Shown: positions 23,836 to 36,245, numbered from the stretch's first letter. The stretch is DNA of 64,000 nucleotides from Sympetrum striolatum (GCA_947579665.1 OX388345.1:72965454-73029453); one strand, 5' to 3'. Numbers and translations are program-made. The notes: generated from the letters alone by a model not told the origin.

Positions 23836-24847
23836 TATAACTAACTTTTCATACAAAGTTATTTTCGTAATTTCAACGGCGACTGATTTGAAAAATTTCA
23901 CGATCGAAGGCGATGCGATGGCTACGATTCAAATTGTCCACTCTGGCGACTTCTTATCGGACGCTGTTTAAAAGACGTGCAGTCATCCAGGTGTGCTCTG
24001 ATGGGAAAAGGTTGTGAAGTGGTACCGAGCGTGATAAAAAAGGAAGAGCGAGAAGCGGGGCGAGAGCAGAAAAGATCGTTTACAAAAAGAGGAAATCTGG
24101 ATTAAAAGTTAAGAGGAAATACCTCGGGAAGAATGCATGAGAGTCAACTTTGAGGATTAGGGGAAAAAAGGCAGGGAGGAAAAAAAGCTCGGCGGGAAGA
24201 TGGATATTAAAAATATTTGGGAAGATGAGGTGAGAGTAGTGGAGGGTAGAGGTCTTTAGAAAATTACAGGGTTATTTTCGAATGGATTTAATAAAAGGCG
24301 GGGAAAATTGTTAGGATTTGATGGACAGAAAAATCCAAGGATGATGTGTAAGACGGAATGTAAAAAGGAACTTGGCAGGAAAAACAAACGAGTTTACATG
24401 GAAATAATCGGGATTTGAACTTGTTCAAAAGAAACCTTAGTACGGGGATGAGAGGGTAATATCCTCAGGCACTTTGTAGTGAAGATTATTCATGGCTCGA
24501 GAAAGATTTAGCTTTAAGAAAAATTGAATATTTCGTAAAAATTCATATCTTTACAGCAATGTAGTCTAGACAAACATTGCGATATTGAATAAAATAGTCC
24601 CACGAGGACCCAAGATGGGACAGACTGATGAATTTTATCAGAGGTTTTTCAACTCAAGAAAGTTAATGCCCACAATTTTCAATCAAAAATTTATAATGAT
24701 AAAATTCAAAATTCACTTACCATTATTTCCTCAAAATATATAAAACGGGCATATTTCGGACGAGAGAGCGTACAAAATTCAACAACAAAACGAATTTATG
24801 AAAGAAAATTCCAAACATATGGGCGGTAATATATAAATAACAAAACC

Positions 24848-24968
24848 AGTAGTAAATCTCATATAAAAGCCGTTAAAATCAAATTCTTCGTGGTTTTTAA
24901 TCAAATAAAAGCTTAAAATGAAATTATTTTAAAATTTAATCAAATAAAAAATACGAGAGATTTACTAC
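24848..24968. mobile_element. Short foldback element
   Basis: GTAGTAAATCTC at 24849 and GAGATTTACTAC at 24957 are perfect reverse complements. Inside are two copies of TTTAATCAAATAAAA about 45 bases apart. It is AT-rich with no coding capacity. Confidence 0.5.
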
Positions 24969-25029
24969 AGTTTTCATTAAATATATTGTAATGAATGAAT
25001 TCCATAAATTTTGCCTCAGACAGTTTCTT

Positions 25030-25449
25030 TTATTTGGGAGAAACTTGGAAACTCAGTCGATTGGGTATTGTTTCACCAAAAACATTTAAACTGATCTCAT
25101 CTAGCACTTGAATTACTTCCCTATGCTTTGAAATGACACATGTCGAACGAGTAACAACCTCTCTATAGGTAATAGTATTTAACACTGAAATAACCAAAGA
25201 CAGCATAGAAAAGCCCTTCACTGAGAGATTTGGTGGGATATCATAAGAGGGTATGGATTTTTGTTCAATGCAAAATGCTTGTACGCCAATTTTAAATTCG
25301 CGACATAACGCATCCCTCGCAAACGCTGTAGGTAGTTGGTGAATTGCAGGCGTGTCCAACTTGCGGCCCTCAAACCCATGCATACGGCCCATGCCGCCTA
25401 CCAACAGATTGCAAATGAACGGTATTTTCATCGATGTCTCGATTAACAT
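25030..25449 (-). other. Open frame overlapping a hAT-like terminus
   Basis: A 139-codon minus-strand frame with no recognised domain. Its N-terminal third runs through GCAGGCGTGTCCAACTTGCG (25347-25366) and TGCGGCCCTC. This phrase is typical of Charlie-like hAT termini seen in many animal genomes. The frame is therefore more likely part of a decayed non-autonomous DNA element than a host gene. No second terminus was located. Confidence 0.3.
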
Positions 25450-26339
25450 ATTAGAAGGCTGATAGGATTCTTGCGCGTTAAAACTTAGCTACTTAAATTG
25501 TTGCCTTCTTCCTTTAACACTTTTCTTTAACACTTTCTCTACACTTCGAAAAACCGATGAAAATGTAACTATGAATGTGATATAGATTTGAGTTCCTCCT
25601 TAGTGATCACAGTCTTGATAAACCACGTTGTGGAAAACGAAGAGCAATAATCACGATAATATCCCATGGTTCGGTGGAAATGGAAAAACGTTACATATGT
25701 TTCTGGGTCGTAAATATTAAATTCCACAAAATGTCGTCAGAGAAGATAAATTTGAGAAATGATTAACATGTTCTGCGGTCACTTCGAAAATTCTACATCG
25801 ACTTTAGAGTTAGGAATAGAAAACTATACACCCATCAAAAACCGGCCGTAACAATAAGCCCGGTTAGTACGTACAATAAGTCAATGAACATACAATTATA
25901 AAACATCTCCACATAACTCAGATACAGTGGATAGGAATAATTCGTACTGCACAATTTAATACATTGTAAATATAAGCGGGAAAATAATTTCATATTCTAA
26001 AGAATATAAGGTGATTGAAACTCTGTTCATATTTACTATCGTGCTCATAAACTGATATAATCTTTTCTCCTGAGCAATAAAATATGCGCAGAAATTTTCT
26101 CCCTGGTTTCGCCAATAACGAAGTTGCCAAAGTGGTCACAGGTGATTATTGTGCGAGATGCATCGGCACATGGACACCAAACAAAGTTAACAGATTTTAT
26201 TCTCTATGGGTGAGTTGCTTCACTGCACTGTTATGGTCAAGCTGCAGATACATAATCCGATGTAACCAAATTGTATTAACATAAAAAGATAATATAGTAA
26301 AAGGTTATTGTTGTTAACCCGAAAAAATATTTTGCTTAA

Positions 26340-26443
26340 TAAACTGCACCTATTACGCCGTTTTCCCTAACTCGAAAACTCCGTGACTCGATTATTTTCA
26401 GGTCCCTTAGAATGTGGCTTAGCGAGGTCCGACTGTACATATT
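26340..26443 (-). mobile_element. Pogo/Tigger-like transposon end
   Basis: The minus strand reads TACAGTCGGACCTCGCTAAG, continues with ATAATCGAGTCACGGAG and ends in GAGTTAGGGAAAACGGCG. CAGTCGGACCTCG next to TA is a usual start of pogo-superfamily inverted repeats. The frame at 26084-26284 does not resemble a transposase. Confidence 0.5.
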
Positions 26444-26727
26444 GTCCACGGATCATCATGCAACGACCATAGTTTAGGTCTGGCGTTACACCATCATCAG
26501 GTGATACGTATTTATCATCAGGTATAACGATAGCATTCTAATAGTATTTTTAAGTACGAGGTGTCAACAGATTTCGCTGGAAGTTATCGAATGGGAATAA
26601 ATTTTGCCTAAGAGCGTAATTATTTCGATATTTATACATGATAATTCTTAAATTTACAGACAGTATACAGTACAAATTTTATTTGCAGTAAATTTTTTTG
26701 TAACAACTTGAATGCCTCTGTCCTTAT

Positions 26728-26743
26728 GGAGGTCCGACTGTAA
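26728..26743 (-). mobile_element. Second pogo-like terminus fragment
   Basis: GAGGTCCGACTGTA recurs 300 bases after the first copy in the same orientation. The pair therefore cannot be the two inverted ends of one element. It is probably a separate truncated copy. Confidence 0.45.
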
Positions 26744-26809
26744 TTTTGTGTTCCCGGCTTTAAATGAAGCCACGGCATTGATGAAGTAGAGGTGCTTGTA
26801 TTATATAAG

Positions 26810-27040
26810 GAGGAATAAGCGAGGGGGAGGAAGGAAGAGGGTAGGCGGGAGGTTTTTGGGGAGAGGGTGGGCGGGACGAGGAAGGGTGGGCGATTCGGAA
26901 AGAAGGTTCTTGATCCAAGACGACCCACGAAGGGGAAACGGGGGCGAAGGAAAAACGAAAGAGACGGAAAGGGAAAGGAGAGGAGGAAAAGAAGAATGGG
27001 AAGGAGGAAAGGTAAAACTAAAGGAATAGGGATAACAGGA
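26810..27040 (+). repeat. G-rich purine tract
   Basis: Dense G runs (GGGGGAGG, GGGTAGGCGGGAGG, GGGGAGAGGGTGGGCGGG) offer several sets of four closely spaced G3 tracts. The plus strand is capable of G-quadruplex formation. Overlapping charged frames (26796-27029, 26867-27088) reflect composition. Confidence 0.7.
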
Positions 27041-27116
27041 TCGCAGAGAGGATACGTATGTTATCTGTCTGTTATGTCGTCATCTTGAAGGCTGGTTAGA
27101 TTCTCAGGCCCTCCAC

Positions 27117-27420
27117 CACTAGCTACCAGAAGCTTTGGAGGGGGAATGAGGCTTACCAGGCAAAATGAGGAGTGAGGGAGTTTGCCCGATTTGGCTCTCT
27201 AAGCTAAATACTGAGAGAGGAACAAGATTAGGTAGGTATAGCAAAATGACCGTTTGAGTAACACTTTTCACTGCATTCAATTAAGTCTGACCGAAAGAAT
27301 TGATGAATGAACGATTAAAAATGAGAGATTTCTCACTAGCTACCAGAAGTTTTGGAGGGGAAATGAGGCTTACCAGGCAAATGAGTGAGGAAATTTGCCC
27401 TTGCTTTCCTCTACAAGCCA
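27117..27420 (+). repeat. Local direct duplication, period about 217 bp
   Basis: CACTAGCTACCAGAAG, TTTGGAGGGG, AATGAGGCTTACCAGGCAAA and TTTGCCC occur in the same order at 27117-27202 and 27334-27419 with small differences. The spacer between copies is not repeated. Confidence 0.75.
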
Positions 27421-27604
27421 GAATACTATTGCGAATGGAGCATGATCATGTAATTGTAGCACCATGGTCTCATAGGTTACATTTTTTCTAGGATTCATAT
27501 TAGTGTGGCCAAAGCACATACAATTAATGAAGGAAAGATGGAATTGGGAGAAATTGATTTGGTGAATGTATGTCGAATAATGATAATTAATTAATCTCCC
27601 TGAA

Positions 27605-27636
27605 AAATCCCAAGGAAAAACGGACTTGAAAAAGAA
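27605..27636 (-). repeat. SINE-B short fragment
   Basis: ATCCCAAGGAAAAACGGACT followed by TGAAAAAG equals the complement of the SINE-B body core. Confidence 0.55.
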
Positions 27637-28264
27637 TGAAAGATATTCCTCCTTTACGAATCTCCATGAACTTCAAAGTATGATATACACTCCTGTTATG
27701 ATCAAATCCAAAATTTACGTAACACGTTTGAGTACTTTTACTTTTTCTCTCTTATAGAAATTATCGTACAATATAGAATTGACGTTATTTCAAACATTTA
27801 AATAGATGAAAATTTATAATCCAAATCCAAATATCACACCCAAAATGATCTCATTTTACTTAACCCAATATTGACACTAATCTATCGAATTAGTTTACCT
27901 CTAATATTCATCAAAACCATTCATTAACCTCATATTCTTCATCATAATTGTGTACCTAGTGACGAAATAATGTAAGAGTACACACGGAAATTAATTTTAT
28001 ACTATATTTGAACGAAATATTAAGCAAATAAATGAGTGAATAAACATAAACGAAGATCCATATTAGAGTATGAGAGAGAAGGTAGAGGTAATTCACCGTG
28101 AATTGATACCAGAAAGCGAAAAGCAAATACAGTAACAAGCGAGAGATAGCCAAGTTAAGTACGCCGCTTTCATCTTCTACGGAGCACAGAAATCGCGATT
28201 TGCTCGGAACCAATCCAATTTTCAGCCTCTTGTTTATTGACAACGGTGAAATTGAATGGGTAAC

Positions 28265-28446
28265 TGACGTCACAATGTCTCTCTCCGAAACGCTGTTTTG
28301 ATTCGCCGATGGCGGCGAGTAAAAAGGTTGGTCTACGTGTTCATGCATTCGGAAAAAAAGTACTGTTCATGTTCTGTACTCGTATTAGAGATTTGAGTAC
28401 CAAGTTTCCGATTCCGGAGCCATTTTTGGATATTTATTTTAAATAG
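28265..28446 (+). other. CRE-like site and small ORF (speculative)
   Basis: TGACGTCA at 28265 is a full cAMP-response-element palindrome. Some 37 bases later, an ATG at 28309 in context GCCGATGGCGGCG opens 45 codons (MAASKKVGLRVHAFG...) to a TAG at 28446. No splice donor of good quality and no known domain are visible. It could be a small first exon or chance. Confidence 0.2.
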
Positions 28447-28449
28447 ATT

Positions 28450-29616
28450 TAACTTAAAAAATCAAAGAGAACAAGCGACCATAATACATAACTCAATGAG
28501 AGAATGAATAAGTGAAAACAATTGAGAATTTAAAAGCAAAAGCATAAATGGCATACAACTATAACCCTCATATAATAAAAAATAACCCTCTACTATAATT
28601 AAATACAGTACGGTCGGAGTTAGAATTATAGAATTTTATGAGATACGCAACATAGGAGATACACTGTACGTATAACGCTAGAAACAAAAACTATTGAAAG
28701 ATGAAATGTGTATATTAGGTGATAAAGATACCGAATCTATCTCTTTAAACAAAATTAGTCATTCTGGGATTCAATTATTTCTAGAATATGATGTTTTGAA
28801 CATATTTAACCCGTGTTTCTTGGTGCATCTTAGAGCAACGTAACAAGAATGTACAGTATTTCCGACATAATTCTGCAAGGGTTAGCACATAATCACGTAT
28901 GGAACCATTACTATTATTAGTGGAATTTCAAGATAAAAGATATTATTAGTGGAATCTTTGAGTTGTGTACATTTATGATCTAAACCAATCTAGATCTTGA
29001 CATATATTTAGATGCCATGAAACCGGCTTCAAGACAAATAGGTTTAGCAAAACCATAAAAAAACTTGTGGGGAAAGTGTATGACACTGAGGCTAACAGTA
29101 AGTCTAAGTTGGAGGAAGTTCTTCTTCCAGTGCTGGAGAAATGGGTGGATAGAAAATGAAACTGGCTGACAGAGAGACAGCAGAAAAAGGGCTATTCATA
29201 ATATAAAGGAGGACAATACTTGGAAACTGGGAAACAAGAGAAGGTTGCAGGGCGAGACGGGAGGGCGGGGAAACAAGGGAAATAGAGATAGAAGACGTCG
29301 AAAGAGAAAGGCGGGATACCTGAGAAGGGATTAGATAAGAAATGAGATTCGAATTCGGACAATGGAGAATTCCGGAGGATTACAAAGGCGGCGAGATTAA
29401 AAAGATTGAGAAAAAGTGGGGAGAAGAGAAAGATGAAGAAAGAGTGTGAGCCAAGTATAGGAACGAATAGACTACAAGAGGAAACTACGTTGGAAGATAA
29501 CTAAAAGGAACATGGCTGTGTTATTAACAGTAAGAGTTGAAAGAGTTCCAAATAGCCGTTTTTTGAGTACAACCCGTCGTGTGGAAGTACCCTAACCATG
29601 GGGGTTAAGGTTAACC
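28450..29616. other. Noncoding, partly purine-rich
   Basis: Mostly AT-rich. 29100-29480 is AG-rich on the plus strand. A small direct duplication (TATTATTAGTGGAAT twice) is at 28914-28955. No gene is recognised. Confidence 0.5.
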
Positions 29617-29690
29617 GTTACTAAGGTATTATAAGCGTAATATCTCTAGAGATATATATCGAGATATTACGCTTACAATACCTTAGTAAT
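29617..29690. repeat. Long near-perfect hairpin
   Basis: GTTACTAAGGTATTATAAGC, then GTAATATCTC, pairs with GAGATATTAC, then GCTTACAATACCTTAGTAAT. The 30-base arms have about two mismatches and the loop is 14 bases. Either a compact foldback element or a structured transcript site; no mature small-RNA claim can be made from sequence alone. Confidence 0.8.
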
Positions 29691-30734
29691 TGAGAATTTC
29701 AACACTTTCGATAATTTCGATACATGCAAACTTTTGAGGTGCACATTTCGATATTACAGAACCTCGTCATTCAAAGAGGAGAAACAATTGCGAGAGAAAA
29801 TAGCTAAAGCTCAAACATCGACGTCGCAAAACAAACATGGAAAGAAGTAAAATTATCGATAATATTTCAATACATCCATATCTCGAAGTTGACCAGTTCT
29901 ATAAATCGCCACATGAGACGTGAGGGAAATGTGGAAAGGAAGATTCCTTCGAGGTTAGCAAGCGACCTTTGGCCCTGAATAATCTAGATGTTAGATGCAT
30001 CGAATCATAAGAGATGTATGCTCCCTTCCATGGAAATTTTGGGCAGAAGATGCAGCAAGGGTAGGGGAGAGCGGTGCGGTCGTGAGGGAAGTTGACTCAC
30101 CGAAAGGAGTAGAGGGTGAATCATAGGATTCTGAAAGCTCAAAAGTGTTCTTTGGCGAATGAGAGTCGGTACAAAAGCTACCGGTATAACCTCAACAGAA
30201 GAAATGAATGCTAAGTTTTAAATTTCTTTTTTCCTTCAAAGTGAGAGAGGGCCATTAATTAGCACCTTTTAAAGAATACGATAAAATTTCCCGGGAAGAT
30301 TTTACAGATTTTCTACTTTCTAACAGAAATTATACACACAATCTGCAGTATGTAGGCATAAACGTTGCAAAGCAGTTTTATAATCCTCTAGGAATACATA
30401 AGCAAATCGAAAATATGTATTTCTAGAGAATTCACATAAAATATAAACGGGATGACTTAACTATTATGCAATACGCAATTAATTTTGCCCATCGATATAC
30501 TCGATATCTACATTATTAGGAAAATGGTACTTCTCAAGCATTACTAATGGGGTCGTCCTGTAATAGAAAATATAAAGGTGATCTAAAATCAGAACTTGAG
30601 ATTATTAGGGCAATCCTAAATAGATAGTAAACGATAAACCATTTCGAAGAGACTCTAAGTATGAAAAAGATAATTTATACTTTTTTCATCCCCAAAAATG
30701 TCATCTTTTCTTTCTGTATTTTCTTGAAGACTTT

Positions 30735-31145
30735 AAGAAATTTCCGTCAACTGTTAAATTAACGCCAATGGCCAATTGACAGATACGTTGATCGCTCCAT
30801 ATATAAATAATTCCTCAAAGCAGTAAGCATTGGGGAAACTCACTTGATGTAGTAAAAAACAGTTACTGGCTTTTTGTATGTTTTCCATTGATACTTCAGA
30901 AAACGTCGTCTACTGTTACGCCGACGTTAACGGCCACTTAACAGACACGTTAAAATCGCCCCATATATAAACTATTCGTCGAAATTTGAAGCAGTAGTAG
31001 ACGCCTTGTGTGATAAAAAACAATGATTGGTCTTTCTGCATCTTTTTACTATGATATTTGGAAAAACATTCGTCAACGGTTACGCTAACGTTAACGGCTA
31101 CGCTAATATTAACGGCTACGTTAAAATCGCGCAAATTTTTATAAA
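30735..31145 (+). repeat. Degenerate tandem array, period about 165 bp
   Basis: Three units start at about 30745 (CGTCAACTG), 30905 (CGTCGTCTACTG) and 31072 (CGTCAACGG). Shared landmarks per unit are a TTAACGGC or equivalent, CACGTTAAAATCGC, CATATATAAA, GCAGTA and TAAAAAACA. Within the third unit GTTAACGGCTACG is itself repeated. The frames at 31179-30916 and 31027-31305 run through this array. Confidence 0.7.
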
Positions 31146-31560
31146 CGTTGCACGTGACGTTTTCCAGATACGTTGTCAAGCAAATTTGTCTTATTTATTT
31201 TGGAGTGTCGTTCACTTCTTAGTCGAGAAGAGACCTCAGCGTCGTTCACATTCCTTCGCAAAATCCCTTCACATTTTAAAGATCTCGCGAAACGTCAGGA
31301 CATGAGATTTACGCGCGTCCGCTTTTTTGTTCCGCAGGATTTATTATCTCGGATTCCATTCCCCTCCCGTTCCCTGATCCCATTTCTGCGACTTGTCCAC
31401 GACGTCAGTTTAAATGCGACGTCAGAGTCGATTGTGAAAAAAAGAAAAGGAGAGTTCAATTAACGGAAATGCACGCATGCGTCTATTGCTCTTATTTGCG
31501 CGAGATGAAAAAAGTTCCCTTTCACATACCTGCGCTGCTCTTTGCGAACGGTTCTTAAAA
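31146..31560. other. Moderately GC-rich noncoding sequence
   Basis: Overlapping frames at 31173-31463 and 31027-31305 show no recognisable domain. It contains two GACGTCAG sites (31402 and 31419). Confidence 0.4.
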
Positions 31561-32003
31561 CTTTTAGTGATTTCCTCCATGGAGTAAAGGGAAGGATTTA
31601 TACGAGAAAACTGACGTTGAGTCGAGTCGATAAAGGTTTCGTAAGTGGAGCAGATACTAAAGGAGGAGATAGGAAAATAGTATATATTTGTAAGATTTTG
31701 CTTTTAAGTGAAAATGTATGTATTATTCGTGAAGGAGGTGTCTATGGTAAAATGACATTGATACGTCAAAGATATGAATTGTAATTCTGAATTAATGGAT
31801 AAAGTAATCTGTAATATCTGAATTGTAATGGAAATTTTGTTTTATTATAAATCCAATTATTGTGATTGTCAACTAATAAATACTATTTGTATGTAGTGTT
31901 GAATAATTGTATATAGTATTGTATTGCTGTATGAGAATTTATCGTTTAATCACTGTTATATTCTATTGCCACTATTAGTCCATTTGGAACATAAAATAAT
32001 ATA

Positions 32004-32065
32004 GTACACTCCTGGCCAAAATTAACGCAGCACCTCCCTAGCGATCCTTGCGGCCGGTGCTGTGT
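32004..32065 (+). mobile_element. Tc1/mariner-like terminus (putative)
   Basis: TACACTCCTGGCCAAAATTA starts at a TA and resembles the ends of Tc1-like elements. A short inverted pair AGCACC/GGTGCT follows. No partner end was identified. Confidence 0.3.
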
Positions 32066-32069
32066 TAAA

Positions 32070-34009
32070 ACAGGATGGAGATAAATGAAACCGCCTTCAT
32101 CTTATGTCTCAGTCTTGTCCATGAAGCCAAGCGTAAAATAAAAGATATCGATACTAGGACAAGTCGCATGAAAAATTCATTCTTTCCGCGAACGATGCAC
32201 GATAGCAACAGAATAAAATAGTAGTTAAAACGCCTGACATTTACTCCCCCGCCTCACGCCAAAAGACAGGGTCTAAGAAAGATGAGATGATGATAATGGT
32301 GTAAATAAATGTAGATGTCGATAAAAATGGAAATGGGTGCTAAAATTCTTTAGATGGAAAGAATTTCGGAAAATGATCAGCAAAAAGAAGCAGATGGAGA
32401 AATGTAAACGATTTTGGCAGTGGAGAAGGGGAATATTAAATTCTTTGTTAATTTAATACGAATTTAAAGAGATTGGAGAGTTTTAGGAAGGAAAATTTAT
32501 GGTTAGACGGTATGGGTAAAATAGGAGATTTTGGCCAACAACAAGACCCATAGAAGGATGGGATTTGATTGCTCATGATAATTTAATGCTGTTTAATATG
32601 CATAAAAGTTTGAATTTTTAAAAATAATTATTTCGTGATTTTCTATCACGAATTGAGAGTAATTATGATTCTTTTTTTATAGTTAATGAAATATTGGTGT
32701 GAAAATTAATTATTTTACATAAAATTATACCATTTGTGCATTTTAAAAATTCCCTCTGATACGCGATATAGAATATATTTGAAACACAGATAAGTCGATT
32801 TTTAAAACTGCATGTTATTTATGAAGATTTAGCCGCATACATAATTTACTTGAGCAAAAATTGCAGACTTTTGTTTCAAGGAGCATTGCTTAACGCCGAA
32901 TAACATACTTAGAAAAACATGTAAACATTCTGCTTGAAGATAGATCAATAGAATTCATTTTCAAAAAGTACCTATTCTACTCTTAAGTACATACATATCT
33001 AACCCCTTAAGCAGCTAGATGCGATTAATGATCGCCTAAAACTCAATAAATGTGAAATGAGCTCTAATAGTTAAAGATGCAACGCATTTTTCAGAGCACG
33101 TTCGGTTCAGTTTCCATTGACCATGACTTGGGGATGCGCGACCTACCACCTGCGGAAAAGGAGTCGGGTTGCCTCTCGCGATAACGCTCGGCAATTATTT
33201 CGAGCGATTTCTATCTTTAGCCTTCGACCGCCCGCGTCAAACCATTTAATATAACGGCTCGGCGAATTAGCCGCAACGGGGAAGCGAGAGACCACGTGCA
33301 TTGAGGTACGCTGCGATTTATGCACTTTGGTGCAACCCTCTCTGAGTTCACGTTTCATGAAACACGCGTATGCGGAAGGGAGCGGATATTAAACCGTTTT
33401 CTAAGTGCGCGTCTCGTGAGAGACCGGAATATTTTTCATAAGCGACTAGCGATCCAGCAACGTTTCTCTCAGAGATTAATGTTTATTTTTCTACTAAAAC
33501 TAAAACTCTTTCTCCTGGTTTGGTTGTTTATATTTCTTCGGATGAACAAATAAAAACTTTCCTTCTCGTAATTAATTAGAATTAAAAAACAAAAACTAAT
33601 TAACTAGAATATTACTCAATCGATAGCAATTAGAATTAATTAACTAAAATAATTCTATTATTTATATCTTGTCTTGCAAAAAACATTTTTTCGCACCCTA
33701 TGAAGCATATTCTGTAACGTAGGGGTATACTTACGTACTGCCAATAATGTTAAGCTTATTTTAAATTATAGCAGCATAACATTTATTGATTCAAGGCTGA
33801 AATTTCAAATTATGCGTTTAATCTTTGTAATACCTAAAGTGATGTACTATTTTTAGAGGCGAATTCAACTCTTAAGTTTAATTAATACTTGTCATTTAAT
33901 ACGTTATTATTAATTTAAGGAATATGTAAATTATACTTTCAGAATAAAAGCTTAAGGACTAGGAATATTTCCCGAGTATTTCTATTCTTGATAATAATAT
34001 ATATTTTAA
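32070..34009. other. Noncoding; CpG-rich block at 33110-33480
   Basis: AT-rich DNA with one CpG-rich interval (33110-33480) that has overlapping frames on both strands and no recognised domain. Confidence 0.45.
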
Positions 34010-34150
34010 CTCCTGCCAAGTGGGTAGCGCTTTCGGATTCGGTAAAAGCGATCCACGGTTCGAATCCCAGTGGGAGCTTATATGCGAAATGGCCTAAGCT
34101 GCCGAAGCACTTTTAACAATACTAATACTGTTCTAGGGATTAATAAATCT
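34010..34150 (+). repeat. SINE-A copy 1
   Basis: The tRNA-like head has A-box-like CCAAGTGGGTAGC and B box GGTTCGAATCC. It is followed by the family core CTAAGCTGCCGAAGCACTTT then TAACAATACTA. The core recurs at about 40235, 48150, 48475 and, inverted, at 49660. Confidence 0.65.
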
Positions 34151-36245
34151 TTGGTTTCCCTTCACCGAATGTCATTTGAGTTCATCTACGCTCATTTATT
34201 TATTCATCTCGCAGTGGATCGAATCCTTTTGTGTGGAAAAGCGGTTTCTTATCTCCCCACTCATACCCCATCATTTGTTGGAAAGCAACGAGGAGCCGTT
34301 GCGTGTCTTTAATGCGGTGCGCGTGCGGAATCTGCGAACTCAAGGACTCCTCAACATCTCCAATCTTATTTTATGCAAATTACTTCTCCTCCAACGAAAC
34401 TAAAAGAGAGAGATTTTCCTTCGGAAATATTTGCACGGTCCAAAGCGTCGTAGGTTTTTCTAAAATCTTCGTAACGAGAGGTATTTGTCTCTGAAAGAGA
34501 GTGAAAATGAGGAGGAAATTGTTCTTAAGCGTCTGGCGTATGAGCGGTCCAATCCTCTTTTAAATGATACTAAACAGATTTTTAGAGACCTCAAAAATTT
34601 TGAGATCGATTCGAAAGACTTCACATAAACTTTTCAGGCGATCTTTCATGATGCAGCTAAATGAGAATGCTATGATAGAATTACATAGTTCATTTTCTTC
34701 ATAAAGTAATTAGTAGTCTTAGAGGAGTAGTCTTCGAAAACACATCACCGTAATGTATCTTTTCTTTCTTTCTCTAAAGGATCATGACTACAGCTCTTGG
34801 ACACACCCCCTACTACTTTATATAATAATTCAAACGAGTCCTTAAATAATAAAAATAAGTTGTAATAAGACTTTTGCAAGCTCAAGAGAGGAACAAAGTT
34901 TCGAAGTACTAATTGCAATTTATGCGTTTTGATTCTAAAAGGGAATCATAAAAATACATGCAATACTTACACATTGCTTATGAATGACATTATATAGCAG
35001 TTGACGATAGTTGATTTTATCATCAAAATAAATTTATTAGAATATATTTTGCTTTTCATTTTTGTATATTTTTAACTAGGGAAAAGGGGCTACCTTCAAG
35101 CTATTCTATACGAAAATCTCAGGGGAAGGGATGGGGAAACTTTTTCATACGAAAGCCGCAAGTACATACATTTTGGCCACCAAAACGTTTAGGCCACACT
35201 TGAGTAGCATATAGACATTTTGTTTACATAGCATAGCAGTAACTTTGGAAATATATTAAGGGTATATAATTCGATCTCAAAGTCTACCTAAGAAAAAAAA
35301 TATATATATATATACTGAGGAGAAAAAGTTTAAAAAACAAAAAAAAAAGCCGCAGATTACCCACCTCTGGGTTGAAGTCTCCCAGTTCGTAACCCTATTT
35401 GGGATCCGTACGAGCCATCATGAAAACCTTGCGATTAAACGCCAAATTTACGTACGGAGCGCATCAAAATAAAAGCAAACATCCTTCGAAACCAATGAGA
35501 CTGAAGACACAGGTAGAATAACTAACGCTTCGTCACACAACCATTCACAATGAGCGGAACGGAATCAGGAGAATTAATTCCCCGAAAACACGAACCCGCG
35601 CCACAATCACCGAACAACCGCTGGACGCCGTTTCGGCAAATTGATTTCGGATTGAAGAGCGGAACGAACGTGAACGAATCCGCTGCTGAAAAACTGGAGA
35701 CCCATCGGACCGATGCACGGCAAACAATGATTCCCCACTCCTTTATTCAAATCGGATGTCACCATTGTCTTCGTGACGCGGGGCGCCGCATTGGGGCGAC
35801 GCCGTGGTGTAGTACGTGGGAAGGCGGAGTGTGAGGATTCCGATTTGGAATAGAGAGACGGACACTCGGAGCACGCGGCGTCAATTACGGTCGGCGATGG
35901 CGCATGCAAAGGCCGGGGGAAGACGCTCTTCGAATGCAAGCGATTCCGGAGAGGCCAACGTAGCAGAGCTCACAACAAACCTCGCACAATTCAAAATTCC
36001 ACGATCATAAAGCCGCTATTCTTAAACAGAGAACAGATGTTTGCAAGTATTCAATTCTTAGTCGGGAAATGGTTGAATGGAACAATTTACCTGGAGAAGT
36101 TTTAGAACCTTTTCCCTCTTCCCACAACGCATTCATCAACAGAATTAAAAGGGCGCCGTGATTTTATTGTAATTGCAATATAATTGTAAACTTAGAAATA
36201 AGGTATAATTGTTGCTAATTTTGTAATTTCGAAACTTGTAATTAC
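34151..36245. other. Noncoding; CpG-rich block at 35550-35960
   Basis: The frames at 34070-34494 are AT/GC mixed with no domain. 35550-35960 is CpG-rich with overlapping frames on both strands (35550-35834 plus, 35939-35607 minus) and no recognised domain. A TA microsatellite is at about 35300. Confidence 0.45.

Noticed and set aside
26428..26743. Complete pogo element between two GAGGTCCGACTGTA sites
   Set aside because: The two termini are in the same orientation, so they cannot be the inverted ends of one element.
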